Source: Mesorhizobium temperatum
GTDB taxonomy: Bacteria; Pseudomonadota; Alphaproteobacteria; Rhizobiales; Rhizobiaceae
Direction of reading: 5' to 3'
Length of the DNA stretch: 64,000 bases
Assembly: GCF_002284575.1 (NCBI RefSeq)
Contig: NZ_NPKJ01000073.1
Coordinates: 57,124 to 121,123 of the forward strand
The notes below the pieces were generated by a model that was given only the letters and a program-made list of their open reading frames with translations, did not search any database and was not told the DNA's origin. Position numbers and translations under genes: made by a program. Below, piece after piece: positions 51,274-60,947 of the stretch. Every line of letters starts with the position of its first letter. The first letter of the stretch is position 1.

Positions 51274-51987
51274 TCAGGCGCCGCCCATATAGATGTCCAT
51301 GATCTGTCGGTCGTTGCGGACATCTCCGGGCGTGCCTTCGAAGCGCTTTTCTCCGGCGGCCAGGATATAGAGCCGGTCGGCGATCGGCATGGCCTCGCGA
51401 ATGTTCTGCTCGACCATGAGAACGCCGATGCCGCGCGCGGTCAGCACCTTGATGCGCTCCAGCGTCTCGCTCACCATGGCCGGCGAAAGGCCGGCGGACG
51501 GTTCGTCGAGCAGGATGAAACGCGGTTCCGACACCAGCGCGCGCGCCAGCGCCAGCATCGCCTGTTCGCCGCCCGAAAGGGCTCCGGCCGTGGTCTTGCG
51601 CCGCCGCGCCAGCGATGGATATTGGTCGACCAGAGCCTCGATGCGCCCGTCCACCAGCTTCCGGTCGGCAATGGCGTAGCCGCCCATGCGCAGATTTTCC
51701 ATCACCGTCAGCCGTGGAAACACGCCGCCGCCCTGCGGCATCAGCACCAGGCCCTGGCGCACGACTTCATGGACCGGCAAATTGCTAATCGTTTCGCCGC
51801 CGAGCCCGATTGTGCCGCCCCATACCGGCAGCGCGCCGGCGATCGCTTTCAGCAAGGTTGACTTGCCGCAGCCATTGGGGCCGAAGATGCAGGTGATCTT
51901 GCCGGCTTCCGCGACAAGGGAGACGCCATGGACGATCTCCTGCTTGCCGTAGCCCGCAACGACGCTGTCTGCGACCAACGTGCTCAT
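51274..51987 (-). CDS. livF: Branched-chain amino acid-type ABC transporter ATPase, LivF
   Basis: A 237-residue ATPase with Walker A FGPNGCGKSTLLKA, signature ALSGGEQAMLALARAL and Walker B FILLDEPSAGL. Last of five genes of a hydrophobic/amide amino-acid importer read from 56050 downward. It overlaps livG by 4 bp. The substrate is set by the binding protein at 54779-56050. Confidence 0.95.
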   Translation of the reverse strand: MSTLVADSVVAGYGKQEIVHGVSLVAEAGKITCIFGPNGCGKSTLLKAIAGALPVWGGTIGLGGETISNLPVHEVVRQGLVLMPQGGGVFPRLTVMENLRMGGYAIADRKLVDGRIEALVDQYPSLARRRKTTAGALSGGEQAMLALARALVSEPRFILLDEPSAGLSPAMVSETLERIKVLTARGIGVLMVEQNIREAMPIADRLYILAAGEKRFEGTPGDVRNDRQIMDIYMGGA

Positions 51988-52724
51988 TGCGGACGCCCTA
52001 GATAGGTCTGCATGACTTCGGAATTTTGCACGATGTCCTCGAACGCGCCGCTGGTCACCACCCGCCCCGAATCCATGACGATGATGCGGTCGCAGACATT
52101 GCGCACCATTTCCATGTCATGCTCGATGACGAAGAAGCTGGTTCCCTGCTCGCGCAGCCTGGCGATCGCTTCCAAGATGATCTTGCGGATGTTGGGGTGG
52201 ACGCCGGCCGTCACCTCGTCGAGCAGGATGAGGGACGCCTGGCGCATGATCACGCGGCCGAATTCGAGCAGTTTCTGCTGGCCGCCGGACAAGTCGGACG
52301 CGCGGTTGTTGGCGACCGGTTCGAGATGCAGCAGCGCCAGCGTCTCGTCCGCCCGCTGTTGCGCGCCATGCCAATGACCCTCGGCAGCCGCGGCCAGAAG
52401 GTTCCCGCTGACTGTCATGTTCTCGAACAACGCCGGGATCTGAAAGGTGCGCGCGAGGCCGAGGCGGGCTATCGTATAGGCCTTTTTGCCGCCGATCTCA
52501 TGGCCGTCGAATAGGATCTGCCCGCGATCGGGCGTCTCCATGCCGGCGACGAGATTGAACAGGGTCGATTTGCCCGAGCCGTTGGGGCCGATGAGGCCGG
52601 CGATCTCGCCGCGTCCGACCTCCAGGTCGACGCCGGCGGCTGCCTGGATGCCGCCGAAATGCTTGTGCACGTCGCGAACGAAGAGGATGGGCTGGTCGCC
52701 TGGCGCGGGCGCTTGCGCCGTCAT
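51984..52724 (-). CDS. livG: Branched-chain amino acid-type ABC transporter ATPase, LivG
   Basis: About 246 residues: Walker A LIGPNGSGKSTLFNLV, signature DLSGGQQKLLEFGRVIM and Walker B LILLDEVTAGVHP, the GVHP form being typical of LivG. I start at ATG 52724 (MTAQAPAPGD); the open frame further upstream is opposite-phase to livM and not coding. The stop overlaps the livF start. Confidence 0.95.
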   Translation of the reverse strand: MTAQAPAPGDQPILFVRDVHKHFGGIQAAAGVDLEVGRGEIAGLIGPNGSGKSTLFNLVAGMETPDRGQILFDGHEIGGKKAYTIARLGLARTFQIPALFENMTVSGNLLAAAAEGHWHGAQQRADETLALLHLEPVANNRASDLSGGQQKLLEFGRVIMRQASLILLDEVTAGVHPNIRKIILEAIARLREQGTSFFVIEHDMEMVRNVCDRIIVMDSGRVVTSGAFEDIVQNSEVMQTYLGRPQ

Positions 52725-52726
52725 GC

Positions 52727-53725
52727 TCACGAGCGTCCTCCCTGGCGGGAGCCGAGCAGGCGTCCGAGCACCGTGTCGAGCACGCTGCCTGATTTCCCGC
52801 TTCGCCGCGCAAACAGGCCGGCGATGCCGTTGGGCAGGAACAGCACCACCAGGATGATGGCGGCGCCGAGAATGGCGATATAGAAGGCGGTATCGCCATA
52901 GTACATCCAGATAAGCCGGTTGACGAAGAACAGCGCGACGCCGCCGATGGCCGGCCCCCACAGGCTGCCGAGCCCGCCGAGCAGGACCATGACGACCATC
53001 TGATCGGTGATGTCGCCGCCGAACACGCTCTTTGGATTGATGAAGGTCACCCAGTAGGCGAAAATACTGCCGAACACGGAGGCGACGACGGCGCTGAGCA
53101 CGAAGGTCTGCAACTTGACCAGCGAGGTGTTGATGCCCATGGCTTCGGCCGCCGGTTCGTGATCCCGTAAGGCCTTGACCTTCAAGCCGAAGCGGGAGCG
53201 CTCGAACAGCAACCAGGTGAGGAAATAGGTCAGGACGGCGGCCGCGAACATGGCGAAATAGAAGAAGCGCTCGTTGAGGAAGGGAGGCAGGCCGATACCG
53301 CCGGTTCCGCCGGTGAAATCGACGACGGTGGCGAACTGCATGAGCACTTCGGCGAAGGCCCAGGTGGCGATGGCGAAATAAGCGCCGCGCAGCCGCAATG
53401 TCGGCGCGCCGATAACGACCGCAAACAGTGCTGTGACGATCATGCCGATGGGAATGGTGGCGAGGAACGGCACTGCGAAATCCGCGCCCATCAGGATGGC
53501 GGTGGCGTAGGCGCCGATGCCGAAGAAGGCCGAATGGCCGAAATTGATGTAGCCGGCATAGCCGCCTAGCATGTTCCAGGAACAGGCGAGCCCCGCCCAC
53601 ATCAGCGCGCCGGTGGCGACGCGCAGCCAGTAATTGTTGACCAGCACCGGCAGCAACGCCAGCACGACGAGGATGCCGACGAGGAGAAGCAGGCCGGCCC
53701 AACGATTTTTCATGGTCTGGGCCAT
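52727..53725 (-). CDS. livM: Branched-chain amino acid-type ABC transporter permease, LivM
   Basis: About 332 residues with eight to nine membrane helices and LivM landmarks: NMLGGYAGYINFGHSAFFGIG near the N-terminus and VVMVLLGGLGSLWGPAIGG near the C-terminus, the EAA-like loop. Start ATG 53725 lies directly after the livH stop; ATG 53713 is an alternative. Confidence 0.95.
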   Translation of the reverse strand: MAQTMKNRWAGLLLLVGILVVLALLPVLVNNYWLRVATGALMWAGLACSWNMLGGYAGYINFGHSAFFGIGAYATAILMGADFAVPFLATIPIGMIVTALFAVVIGAPTLRLRGAYFAIATWAFAEVLMQFATVVDFTGGTGGIGLPPFLNERFFYFAMFAAAVLTYFLTWLLFERSRFGLKVKALRDHEPAAEAMGINTSLVKLQTFVLSAVVASVFGSIFAYWVTFINPKSVFGGDITDQMVVMVLLGGLGSLWGPAIGGVALFFVNRLIWMYYGDTAFYIAILGAAIILVVLFLPNGIAGLFARRSGKSGSVLDTVLGRLLGSRQGGRS

Positions 53726-53726
53726 C

Positions 53727-54599
53727 TCACAGTCCGCGCCGCAGGATGCCGCGCGGGGAAACCAACAGGACAAGGAAGAGCGTTGCGAAGATCGCGAGAT
53801 GCGAGTAGCTGGCTCCGCCATAAGTCGCGACAAAGGCTTCGATGACACCCAGAAGCAGGGCCGCCACAAGCGCGCCGCCCAGCGAGCCCAGCCCTGCCAG
53901 CACGGCGACGAAGAAGGCGAACAGCGTATAGCGCAGGCCGATCTCCGGATTGACCGAATAGATGCCTCCCATCAGAACGCCCGACATCGCCGTGATCCCC
54001 GCGTAGAGCCCGTAAACATTGGCGCTGAGACGCCGGATGTTGACCCCCATCAAGGCGGCGTTCTGGCGGTTTTCGGCCGTCGCTCGGATCGCCAGCCCGT
54101 AGCGCGTGCGAAAGAGAAAGAAAAACAGCCCCCCGGCGATGAGCACCGCGAACGACGCCGCCGCCACCCGGATCAGGGGCACCGTGACCGGGCCGATCAT
54201 GATGCTGTGACCGCTGAGCGCCGTCGGCACGCTATGCGTATTGAAACCCCAGACGGTCAGCATTCCGCCGCGCAGCAAGGTGAAGATGCCGAAGGTCAGC
54301 GCGAGCGCCATCAGTTCGGGTCGCGCCGTGCGGCTGTTTCGAACATTGTAGATCATCGGCCCCATGAGATAGCCGATCGCGCCGAACAGGACGAAGGCCA
54401 TCGGCATGACGAGGAACCCGTCTATGCCGAGAAAGGCAGCCATGTAGTAGGCGAGGTAGCCGCCGAGCACGACCCACGCGCCGACCGCAAAGTCGATGAC
54501 ATGGAGCACGCCGAAGGTCAGTTGGAAGGCGATCGAAAACGTGGCGATGACGCCGCCTATCAGCAGGCCGTTGAGCAGGGTTTGAAGAAAAAGATCCAA
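53727..54599 (-). CDS. livH: Branched-chain amino acid-type ABC transporter permease, LivH
   Basis: About 290 residues, eight membrane helices, with the LivH start DLFLQTLLNGLLIGGVIA and the loop VFVAVLAGLGSLGGALVAAL (AFFVAVLAGLGSL in the sequence). TTG 54599 is chosen: GGACAGG lies seven bases upstream and the product then starts MDLFLQ, as in relatives; TTG 54605 is the other option. A 180-bp gap separates it from the binding-protein gene. Confidence 0.93.
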   Translation of the reverse strand: MDLFLQTLLNGLLIGGVIATFSIAFQLTFGVLHVIDFAVGAWVVLGGYLAYYMAAFLGIDGFLVMPMAFVLFGAIGYLMGPMIYNVRNSRTARPELMALALTFGIFTLLRGGMLTVWGFNTHSVPTALSGHSIMIGPVTVPLIRVAAASFAVLIAGGLFFFLFRTRYGLAIRATAENRQNAALMGVNIRRLSANVYGLYAGITAMSGVLMGGIYSVNPEIGLRYTLFAFFVAVLAGLGSLGGALVAALLLGVIEAFVATYGGASYSHLAIFATLFLVLLVSPRGILRRGL

Positions 54600-54688
54600 T
54601 GGCAAACCTGTCCGTCAGTCCAAGAAGTCCGCAACATGCTTTTGGCGCGAGTGCGAATTGACGCCCGCAGTATAAAGCCCAACCTACA

Positions 54689-54710
54689 GCCGGCCTTTGG
54701 AAGAGCCGGC
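54689..54710. other. GCCGGC hairpin between binding-protein and livH genes
   Basis: GCCGGC (54689-54694) and GCCGGC (54705-54710) can pair across a 10-base loop in the 180-bp leader of livH. Such hairpins often lower expression of permease genes relative to the binding protein. No T-tract. Weak evidence. Confidence 0.3.
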
Positions 54711-54778
54711 CGTCATCATGCTGCCCGCTGCCGTGGCAGGCGACGGCGAATAGCGCCTCCGCCCGCCTCAAGTCGCGA

Positions 54779-56050
54779 TTATTTCCAGGACGGCAACGGG
54801 TAGATGAACTCGGCCGCGGCCGCTTCCTTCGGGCCGACAGCGACGGTCTTTCCATCCTGGATCTGGATCACGACTGGCACCGGCTGGATGTTGTCGTGAT
54901 AGTGGTCGCCTTCCTTCTCGAACTTGATCGGTCCGTAGAAAGTCGTGATGTCGGTGTCGGCGATGGCATCCTTGAGGGCGACGCGGTCCTCGGGGGTGAG
55001 CGAAGGCTTCTTGCCCAGTCGCTTGGCCGCGTCGGCGAAGACGAGGCCGCTGGCCGAGCAGGCGGCTTCCGTGTAGTCGGGCTCATGGCCGAACTTAGCC
55101 TGGGCCCGCGCGACATAGTCCTGTGCGGTGCCGAACAGGTCGTCCTTGTAGGGCACCGTAGGCAGCCATACGGCGACACCGGAGGTGCCGTTCGCATCGG
55201 CGCCGAGCGCTTCGGCGAAGGCCGGATTGGTCACGCCGTAATGCATGATCAAGGCCTTCGGCCGATAATTCAGCGATTTCGACGTCTTGATCACATTTAT
55301 CAGCGGCTCTTCATGCCCGCCCACCGCGACGATGTCAGGGTTGAGGGCGGCGATCTTAGACATTACGGGGGTGAGATCGCCGGAAGCCGGAACGAGTTCG
55401 TAGGCGACGACTTCGAGCCCCGCTTCCTTGGCGCCGCGCTGGAAGCCTTCGCCGGTCTCCTTCGAAAAGGGTTCGTTGACCCCGATCACCGCGATCGTCT
55501 TCGCCTTCGGGTTTGACAGCGCCGCCAGCACGCCCAGCGACTGGCCGGATGTCGTGTCGACGGAAGGGATGATGCCGAAATTGAATTCGGGCTTGGCCAA
55601 CCAGACATTGGGCGACTCGGCCGAGCCCGAAATCATCGGCACCTGGTATTTCTGGCAGATCGGCTGAACGGCGATTGTCGAGCCACTGGTGTAGGGGCCG
55701 AGCAGGAAATCGACCTCGTTCTGCACGATCAGCCGTTCGGCGGCGTCGGCGCCGGTGGCCGGATTGCTCTGGTCGTCGCCATAGAACATCTCGACCATGA
55801 AACGCTCGCCGCCGACCTCGACGCCGCCCTTCTCGTTGGCCGCTTCGGCCCAGAGATCGTAACCGTTCTTGGTCAAATTGCCGCCCGAAATATTCTCGCC
55901 CGACAGAGACGTGATGACGCCGGCCTTGAAAGTCGCCGCCTGGGCGCGCGCGGTCCGCACGAACGGCATCGAAATCGTGCCGCTGGCAAGCGCCAGGGCG
56001 CTGCCGCCGAGAAATGTGCGTCGAGAAAAGCTTACGTCCTTCTTTGGCAT
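54779..56050 (-). CDS. ABC transporter solute-binding protein, branched-chain amino acid/amide type, TAT signal
   Basis: About 423 residues of the Peripla_BP_6 family. The signal has SFSRRTFLGGSALALASG, a twin-arginine motif, so it is probably exported folded. GAVITSLSG-like and YGDDQSNPATGADAAERLI segments fit the family, as does GPYTSGSTIAVQPICQKY. The ATG at 56050 follows GGGAGGACC. First of the importer genes; the ligand (amino acid, amide or aromatic acid) cannot be told. Confidence 0.9.
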   Translation of the reverse strand: MPKKDVSFSRRTFLGGSALALASGTISMPFVRTARAQAATFKAGVITSLSGENISGGNLTKNGYDLWAEAANEKGGVEVGGERFMVEMFYGDDQSNPATGADAAERLIVQNEVDFLLGPYTSGSTIAVQPICQKYQVPMISGSAESPNVWLAKPEFNFGIIPSVDTTSGQSLGVLAALSNPKAKTIAVIGVNEPFSKETGEGFQRGAKEAGLEVVAYELVPASGDLTPVMSKIAALNPDIVAVGGHEEPLINVIKTSKSLNYRPKALIMHYGVTNPAFAEALGADANGTSGVAVWLPTVPYKDDLFGTAQDYVARAQAKFGHEPDYTEAACSASGLVFADAAKRLGKKPSLTPEDRVALKDAIADTDITTFYGPIKFEKEGDHYHDNIQPVPVVIQIQDGKTVAVGPKEAAAAEFIYPLPSWK

Positions 56051-56290
56051 GATGGTCCTCCCGCATTCGTTCCTAAAGTTGCAGGATATGTCCGCACACC
56101 ACACAAATCTACTGGAAACGCTCGCTGCAGCTCTCTGAAAATCCATACTTGCAGCGCACCTCAGCACTTCGTGCTGGTCGTCCATGTAGCGACCCGCGCG
56201 ACAGAAGCCATGTTCGGTCCTCCCTTTCCAATGCCGCTGAGCTTTTCGCGCGTCCGGTCATGGATTTCCGTGACCTCCGGCGTCAGAGTG

Positions 56291-56638
56291 TCATTGCAAA
56301 TCAGCCATCTCGTACAGCGGCCGGATTTCGATCTTGCTCGGTCCCGGCATGGGATTGGGCAGCGCTTCACCCAGGCGACCGCCTCGTCCATGTCCTTAAA
56401 TTCCCAGAGCCAGAAGCCGGCGACCAACTCGCGGGTCTCGGCGAAAGGCCCGTCGATGACCGTACGGCCTGGGCCATCGAACGCAACACGCTTGCCCTGC
56501 GAGGAAGGCTTGAGGCCGTCGGCGGCGAGCAGGATGCCGGCATTGCGAAGCTCGTCATTAAATCTGCCCATCGCCTCCGGCGGGGACAAAGCCCTTTTCA
56601 CTGTCTTCGGCAGCCTTCACGAACACCATCACACGCAT
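56291..56638 (-). pseudogene. YCII-domain protein with two frameshifts
   Basis: From ATG 56638: MRVMVFVKAAEDSEKG in one frame, then after a lesion near 56588 EAMGRFNDELRNAGILLAAD and ELVAGFWLWEFKDMDEAVAW in a second, then near 56362 a one-base loss after VKRCP; the expected NPMPGPSKIEIRPLYEM continues in a third frame to the stop at 56291. The family (DGPFAETREL motif present) often accompanies an ECF sigma factor, but none is seen here. Confidence 0.8.
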
Positions 56639-56767
56639 CGTCTGTCTCCTTGTTTGAGTCGCCCTCATCGGCGTGGCATCGAAACGACGAACGAGGTTTT
56701 CGGAAATCGACATCGTCCTCCAATTTTTTTTCAACGGTTGAGGCGCAGGGCGCGGACGTTCGCAAAC

Positions 56768-57012
56768 CTATCGAGTCATCTCCGCCGGTCGCCGCCCCTC
56801 CCCGCTTGATCCCATCTCCCGCTCAGCCGCGACCAGCATCTCCACAACATCGTCACCTTGGGCGCGCGGAAGCGCGCGGCGGGGTAGACTGTGTAGATGC
56901 CTCCGGAGGGCAGCTGCCAGTCCGGCAGGATCTGGACGAGCCGCCCCGCGGCCAGTTCTTCCCGCACCAGGAAATCCGGCAGCACCGACAGCCCGGCGCC
57001 GGCGCGGAATGG
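56768..57012 (-). pseudogene. LysR regulator fragment (C-terminal), copy of the gene at 61485-62402
   Basis: RAGAGLSVLPDFLVREELAA, GRLVQILPDWQLPSGGIYTV and YPAARFRAPKVT repeat the C-terminal 60 residues of the intact LysR protein with few changes. After KVT a one-base loss shifts the frame; corrected, it reads on to ERE-MGSSGEG and stops at 56768. The N-terminal three quarters are missing. Confidence 0.85.
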
Positions 57013-57107
57013 CGGGGCATTTCCGTTGTGAGCGCTGGGGTTCGGCCTACTATCTTGGTTCACCCTTGGTTCACCGCGCCTCAGCGCGGCGACAACCTAG
57101 TTCAGCC

Positions 57108-58007
57108 TCATTGCTTGAAGCAGTTCTCACGATGCCATTGCAAAAAGCGAGGGTGCGGACGTTCGAACTGTCGGCGAGGCGGAAGTGCGCGGCCGGTCTT
57201 GTTTATAAATGCCTGCACGCTGTCGAGGTCATTGACCTGTCGTGAGATTAGGATTGCCAAGTCATCGGATAGGCTGATCAATCCGCGATCGAACATCCAA
57301 TGCGCTGTACCGGAAAGTGCGATCCCATTGTTGATCACATCAGGCCCGCTCGCCTCGACCGGTCGAATATGCGCGGCGGAAACCTCGGCCCGACCGCCGC
57401 CATTTATCAACTTGAGTCCTGTAATCGCGCACCGCTCATCATAGGCGCGCAAGACGATGCGACGGAAAATGCGGTCCCGTACGATTCGCGATCCGATGTA
57501 GTTTACGCGATCACGGCTCTGCTCGAATTCGAATGGCGCCTGCTCATCCTGAAAACCAGCAGATGCTTCGACCTCATCAACGCGCGGCAGCAACAACTCA
57601 TTCGTGTCCAGGCCCAGATCGATGATGCGGTTGAAATCGACTGGGCTGATTGGGCGGACGGCCGATTGGGCGCGACCGGAAATCCGTCCTTGGTCGTTGA
57701 GCAAGCCTCGTTCAACGAGACCATCAGGTCCGTTAAATGGAACAGGATTGACGAAATCGAGGTAGGTTCCGGGCTCGATCAGAGCGAGGTACATATCAGG
57801 CGCCACAGGATCGGGAATGATCTGTTGGACTTTGGCTACGGCGTAATAGCCACGGGTATCGTTTATCTTGCTGGGCTCGTAATAGATGATCCAGTGGCTG
57901 ACGCATGCTTCGACGCGGCTTAGATACGAGCGGGGAAACTGGTACTGCACTGCGGGACGGTCATTGTAGATCGAATCTGAGCGGTGAATGAAGATCCCGA
58001 ATCCCAT
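57108..58007 (-). CDS. HNH endonuclease domain protein
   Basis: A 299-residue protein. The C-terminal HNH module is clear: AYDERCAITGLKL, then VSAAHIRPVEASGPDVINNG and ALSGTAHWMFDRGLISL, giving the His-Asn-His metal site (about residues 190-255). The N-terminal 180 residues, starting MGFGIFIHRSDSIYNDRP, may bind DNA or recognise modified bases, as in HNH restriction-like enzymes. AGGAAG precedes the ATG at 58007. No methyltransferase is adjacent, so it could be a modification-dependent or abortive-infection nuclease. It lies among broken genes, 8 kb from Hachiman. Confidence 0.88.
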   Translation of the reverse strand: MGFGIFIHRSDSIYNDRPAVQYQFPRSYLSRVEACVSHWIIYYEPSKINDTRGYYAVAKVQQIIPDPVAPDMYLALIEPGTYLDFVNPVPFNGPDGLVERGLLNDQGRISGRAQSAVRPISPVDFNRIIDLGLDTNELLLPRVDEVEASAGFQDEQAPFEFEQSRDRVNYIGSRIVRDRIFRRIVLRAYDERCAITGLKLINGGGRAEVSAAHIRPVEASGPDVINNGIALSGTAHWMFDRGLISLSDDLAILISRQVNDLDSVQAFINKTGRALPPRRQFERPHPRFLQWHRENCFKQ

Positions 58008-58222
58008 GATCTTCCTGCAATGCGCTCTTTGGGAATATCTGCCTCAGATGTAACAACAAAATCCGATCTTGGGAGATTCGTCCAGACCGGAGAAGCTTTT
58101 CCCCAATGATATCGGTCCTTTGGAGGCGAATAGGGAAAGCCCCCTACAATGCGCCGGTATTTTTCCCAGAGCATGTCACAAAAGGCCAGCGCCATCCGTC
58201 CTCTGACAGAAGGAGAACCCCC

Positions 58223-58765
58223 ATGCGAAAGCTCATCGTCACCGAATTCATCAGCGTCGATGGCATCGCCGAGGTCGAGAAGCTGCCCGGTGTGACCTGG
58301 AACGATGAAATGCAAAGGTTCAAGGAAGACGAGCTTGCCGACAGCGGCGCCATGCTGTTGGGGCGCACGACCTATGAGATTTTTGCCGGCTCGTGGCCCA
58401 ACGAAACCGGAGACTTCGCCGACCGGTTCAACGCGCTGCCGAAATATGTCGCGTCAACGAGCTTGAAGGAGCTCGACTGGAAACCGGCCGAGTTGCTGAA
58501 GGGCGCGCTGCCTGATGCGGTCAGGGAACTGAAGCAAGGCAGCGGCGGCAACATCTATGTGCATGGCAGCCTAAGCATCGCCCAGCAGCTGCTGAGCCAC
58601 GGCCTTGTCGACCGCATCAGGCTGCTCAGTTATCCCGGCGCCGTCGGCCAGGGCAAGCCGCTGTTCTCGCCCGGCGAGCAAGTGCCGCTCGAGCTGATCT
58701 CGGCCACGCAATTCAGCAACGGCGTGGTGGCGCTTGAGTATGCGCCGGTTGTGGGGAAGTCGTGA
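58223..58765 (+). CDS. Dihydrofolate reductase family protein (RibD C-terminal-like), copy 2
   Basis: A 180-residue near-duplicate of the protein at 50243-50803, starting MRKLIVTEFISVDGIAEV; differences are mostly conservative (for instance SLKELDW for SLRALDW). AAGGAGAA lies eight bases before the ATG. The upstream 200 bp differ from those of copy 1, so the duplicated segment is close to the gene itself. Both copies are followed by family A repeats, which may have promoted the duplication. Confidence 0.9.
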   Translation: MRKLIVTEFISVDGIAEVEKLPGVTWNDEMQRFKEDELADSGAMLLGRTTYEIFAGSWPNETGDFADRFNALPKYVASTSLKELDWKPAELLKGALPDAVRELKQGSGGNIYVHGSLSIAQQLLSHGLVDRIRLLSYPGAVGQGKPLFSPGEQVPLELISATQFSNGVVALEYAPVVGKS

Positions 58766-58811
58766 GACGCGTAACGGTGCAATGTACGATTTCGTTGATG
58801 ACTTGACGGGA

Positions 58812-59103
58812 CAGCGCCCCCCTCTGCCCTGCCCCCTTTGCCACCACTTGGCATCTCCCCCACAAGAGGGGAGATCGGCAGTTCGGGCCTTGGCGCTCAT
58901 CTTGCAACGCTGGTGATTGGCGAAGGCGCCGATGATAGCCAATCTCCCCCCCCCCCGTGAGGGGGAGATACCCGGCAGGGCAGAGGGGTCGGTTCGATCG
59001 GGCGCGACCTCCTCTCTTGCGACAGTGGAGGTTGGCGCACTACGCGAGACAACCCCCTCTGGCCTGCCGGCCATCTCCCCCTCAAGGGGGGAGATCGGCA
59101 GCT
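58812..59103. repeat. Cluster of three family A palindromic repeat units
   Basis: Units at about 58817-58880, 58937-58988 and 59049-59100. The middle one contains a run of 11 C (58946-58956), prone to slippage. They fill the gap between DHFR copy 2 and a truncated LysR gene; no gene is seen in this stretch. Confidence 0.8.
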
Positions 59104-59139
59104 TCGGCCTCGGCGCGTCAAGCTCGCCCGTTTCGGCCA

Positions 59140-59812
59140 TCAGCGCCTCGCCCCAACCTTACCGCTCTCGCCCTCCCCGCCTGACGCCACCTTCTGCTCA
59201 GCCGCAACCAGCATCTCAACAAACCTCGTCACCTTGGGCGGCCGGAATCGCGCGGCGGGGTAGACTGTGTAGATGCCTCCGGAGAGCAGCTGCCACTCGG
59301 GCAGGATCTGGACGAGCCGCCCTGCGGCCAGCTCATCCCGCACCAAAAAGTCCGGCAGCACCGACAGACCGGCGCCGGCTGCCGCCAGCACGGCCGGGGT
59401 CGCGTCGATGGCGATCGTTGCCTGCATGCGCACGGCTTGGTGCTCGGCGTCGCCGCGCGAAAATTGCCATAGCAGCGGTTCGCGCAGCGCCATGTTGGCG
59501 ACGAAGGGCAGGCCGGCCAGGTCTTGCGGTTCGCCGGCCTTGAAGCGGCCGGCAAACTCGGCGCCGCACACCATGAACTGCCTGAAAGTGCCGATCCGCC
59601 GCGCCTGCAGGCTGGAATCGGCTAGCCAGCCAACGCGGATCGCCACGTCCATTCCACCGGAAGCCAGGTCGATCGTCTCGTCGCCCAGCGTCAGTTCGAC
59701 CCGGCAGGCGGGATAGCGTGCGCTGAAGGCGGTGACCACCGGCACCGTGCCGGTCGGCTCGGCGGCCGCCTGCGCGAGCTCGTCGCTGGAGCGCTTCGCC
59801 TCGACCGTTGCC
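59140..59812 (-). pseudogene. 5'-truncated LysR regulator, second copy
   Basis: Matches the intact LysR gene at 61485-62402 from about DELAQAAAEPTGT to the end, including FRQFMVCGAEFAGRF and GLSVLPDFLVRDELAAGRLV. It lacks the N-terminal DNA-binding domain and has an in-frame loss of about 15 residues between PTGT and VPVVTAFSARYP, and two residues missing near AVLAAAGAG. The open frame continues upstream of 59812 into unrelated sequence antisense to the next gene. It cannot bind DNA and is a remnant. Confidence 0.85.
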
Positions 59813-59929
59813 GAGCCAGCCCATGAAGCCGGGAGACCACTTTGCAACGAGGCCTGGGCTCTGGCTTGAAACGAGAACAAGCCGCCCCAATTCCCTCCAG
59901 CAAAGTCAGCTTGTATTCGGAGGGCGCCG

Positions 59930-60947
59930 ATGGACGTCTTTTCCCCTAAGGCCGGGTTCCTTTCCGCTAGAATTGGGCTTCTCGCTCTCGTCTCGGTCGC
60001 GGCGGCCGCCTCTGGCGTCGCTCTCGCCCTCGGACCCGCGCGGGCTGAGGTTCTCGCCCGCGCTCCCGCCGCGCGAAATGGCGGTCTGCGGCAACGTACT
60101 GTTCGTCGGAACCAAACGCTCCTCGGTCTACGCGGTGCCGGTGTCCGGCGGCCGCGCCCGGCGGGTTGCCTCCGGATTCTCCGCTCCGAATGGAGTCGCA
60201 TGCTCACGCGGTCGTTTGTTCGTAGCTTCGAGGGACCGCGTGACCGCGTTCGACATCGGGCCGGGGGGCGCTCTGAGCGGCAGGCGCGACATTCGCCGAG
60301 GGCTGCCGAATTCGGGAGCCCACAGTCTTCGCTATATTGCCGTCGGCCCCGATTCCCGGCTCTATGTCTCGTTCGGATCGCCTTGCAACATTTGTTTGCC
60401 GCGTGGACTGCAAAGCACGATCGTCAGCATGAACCAGGACGGGTCCGATCTTCGGCGCGTCGCTTGGGGCGTTCGCAATTCGGTCGGCTTCGACTGGCGC
60501 GGCGGCACCATGTTCTTCACTGACAACGGCGCCGACCGAATGGGCGACGATATCCCGCCGGACGAACTGAACGAGCTTCGGCCGGGCGGCTTTTATGGCT
60601 TTCCCTACTCCGGGGGCCGAATTCGGCTTAAAGGGTTCCGGGACGCACGGCCGCCCGCGCAGCAGATTCCGCCCGTCTTCGAATTTCAAGCGCATGTCGC
60701 AACCCTCGGAATCCATTTCTTCCGCAGCCTCGGCGGCGACGCTCTGGTCGCCGAGCACGGCAGTTGGAACAGGTCAGTTCCAGTGGGGCGTCAGGTCGTG
60801 CGCGTGCGCTTCAAGGGCGGCCGGCCGGTCTCGGTGACGACTTTCCTCAGAGGCGTCGGCCGGCCCGTGGATGTCAAGGAAGCGCCGGACGGTTCCGTGC
60901 TCGTATCCGACGACGCCGGAGGCGCGATTTACGTCTTCAGGCAATGA
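59930..60947 (+). pseudogene. PQQ-dependent sugar (sorbosone) dehydrogenase-like protein with N-terminal frameshift
   Basis: From ATG 59930 a signal peptide is read (IGLLALVSVAAAASGVALAL, ending near ARAEVLAR). Near 60070 the frame changes and the beta-propeller follows: MAVCGNVLFVGTKRSSVYAV, YIAVGPDSRLYVSFGSPCN, GADRMGDDIPPDELNELRPG, YGFPYSGG and VAEHGSWNRSVPVGRQVVRV, the order seen in soluble aldose/sorbosone dehydrogenases. A small deletion joins the two frames. If the lesion is real the exported enzyme is not made; a sequencing error would restore it. Confidence 0.75.

Noticed and set aside
50899..51861. Plus-strand open frame over the repeat, the GntR stub and livF
   Set aside because: It crosses three unrelated elements and reads livF in antisense; the GntR stub is in a different frame.
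58812..59103. CRISPR-like array
   Set aside because: Units are palindromic, vary in length and orientation, and have no regular spacers; no cas gene is present.
59812..60207. Open extension of the truncated LysR copy
   Set aside because: The upstream part is antisense to the signal-peptide region of the dehydrogenase-like gene and has no LysR similarity.
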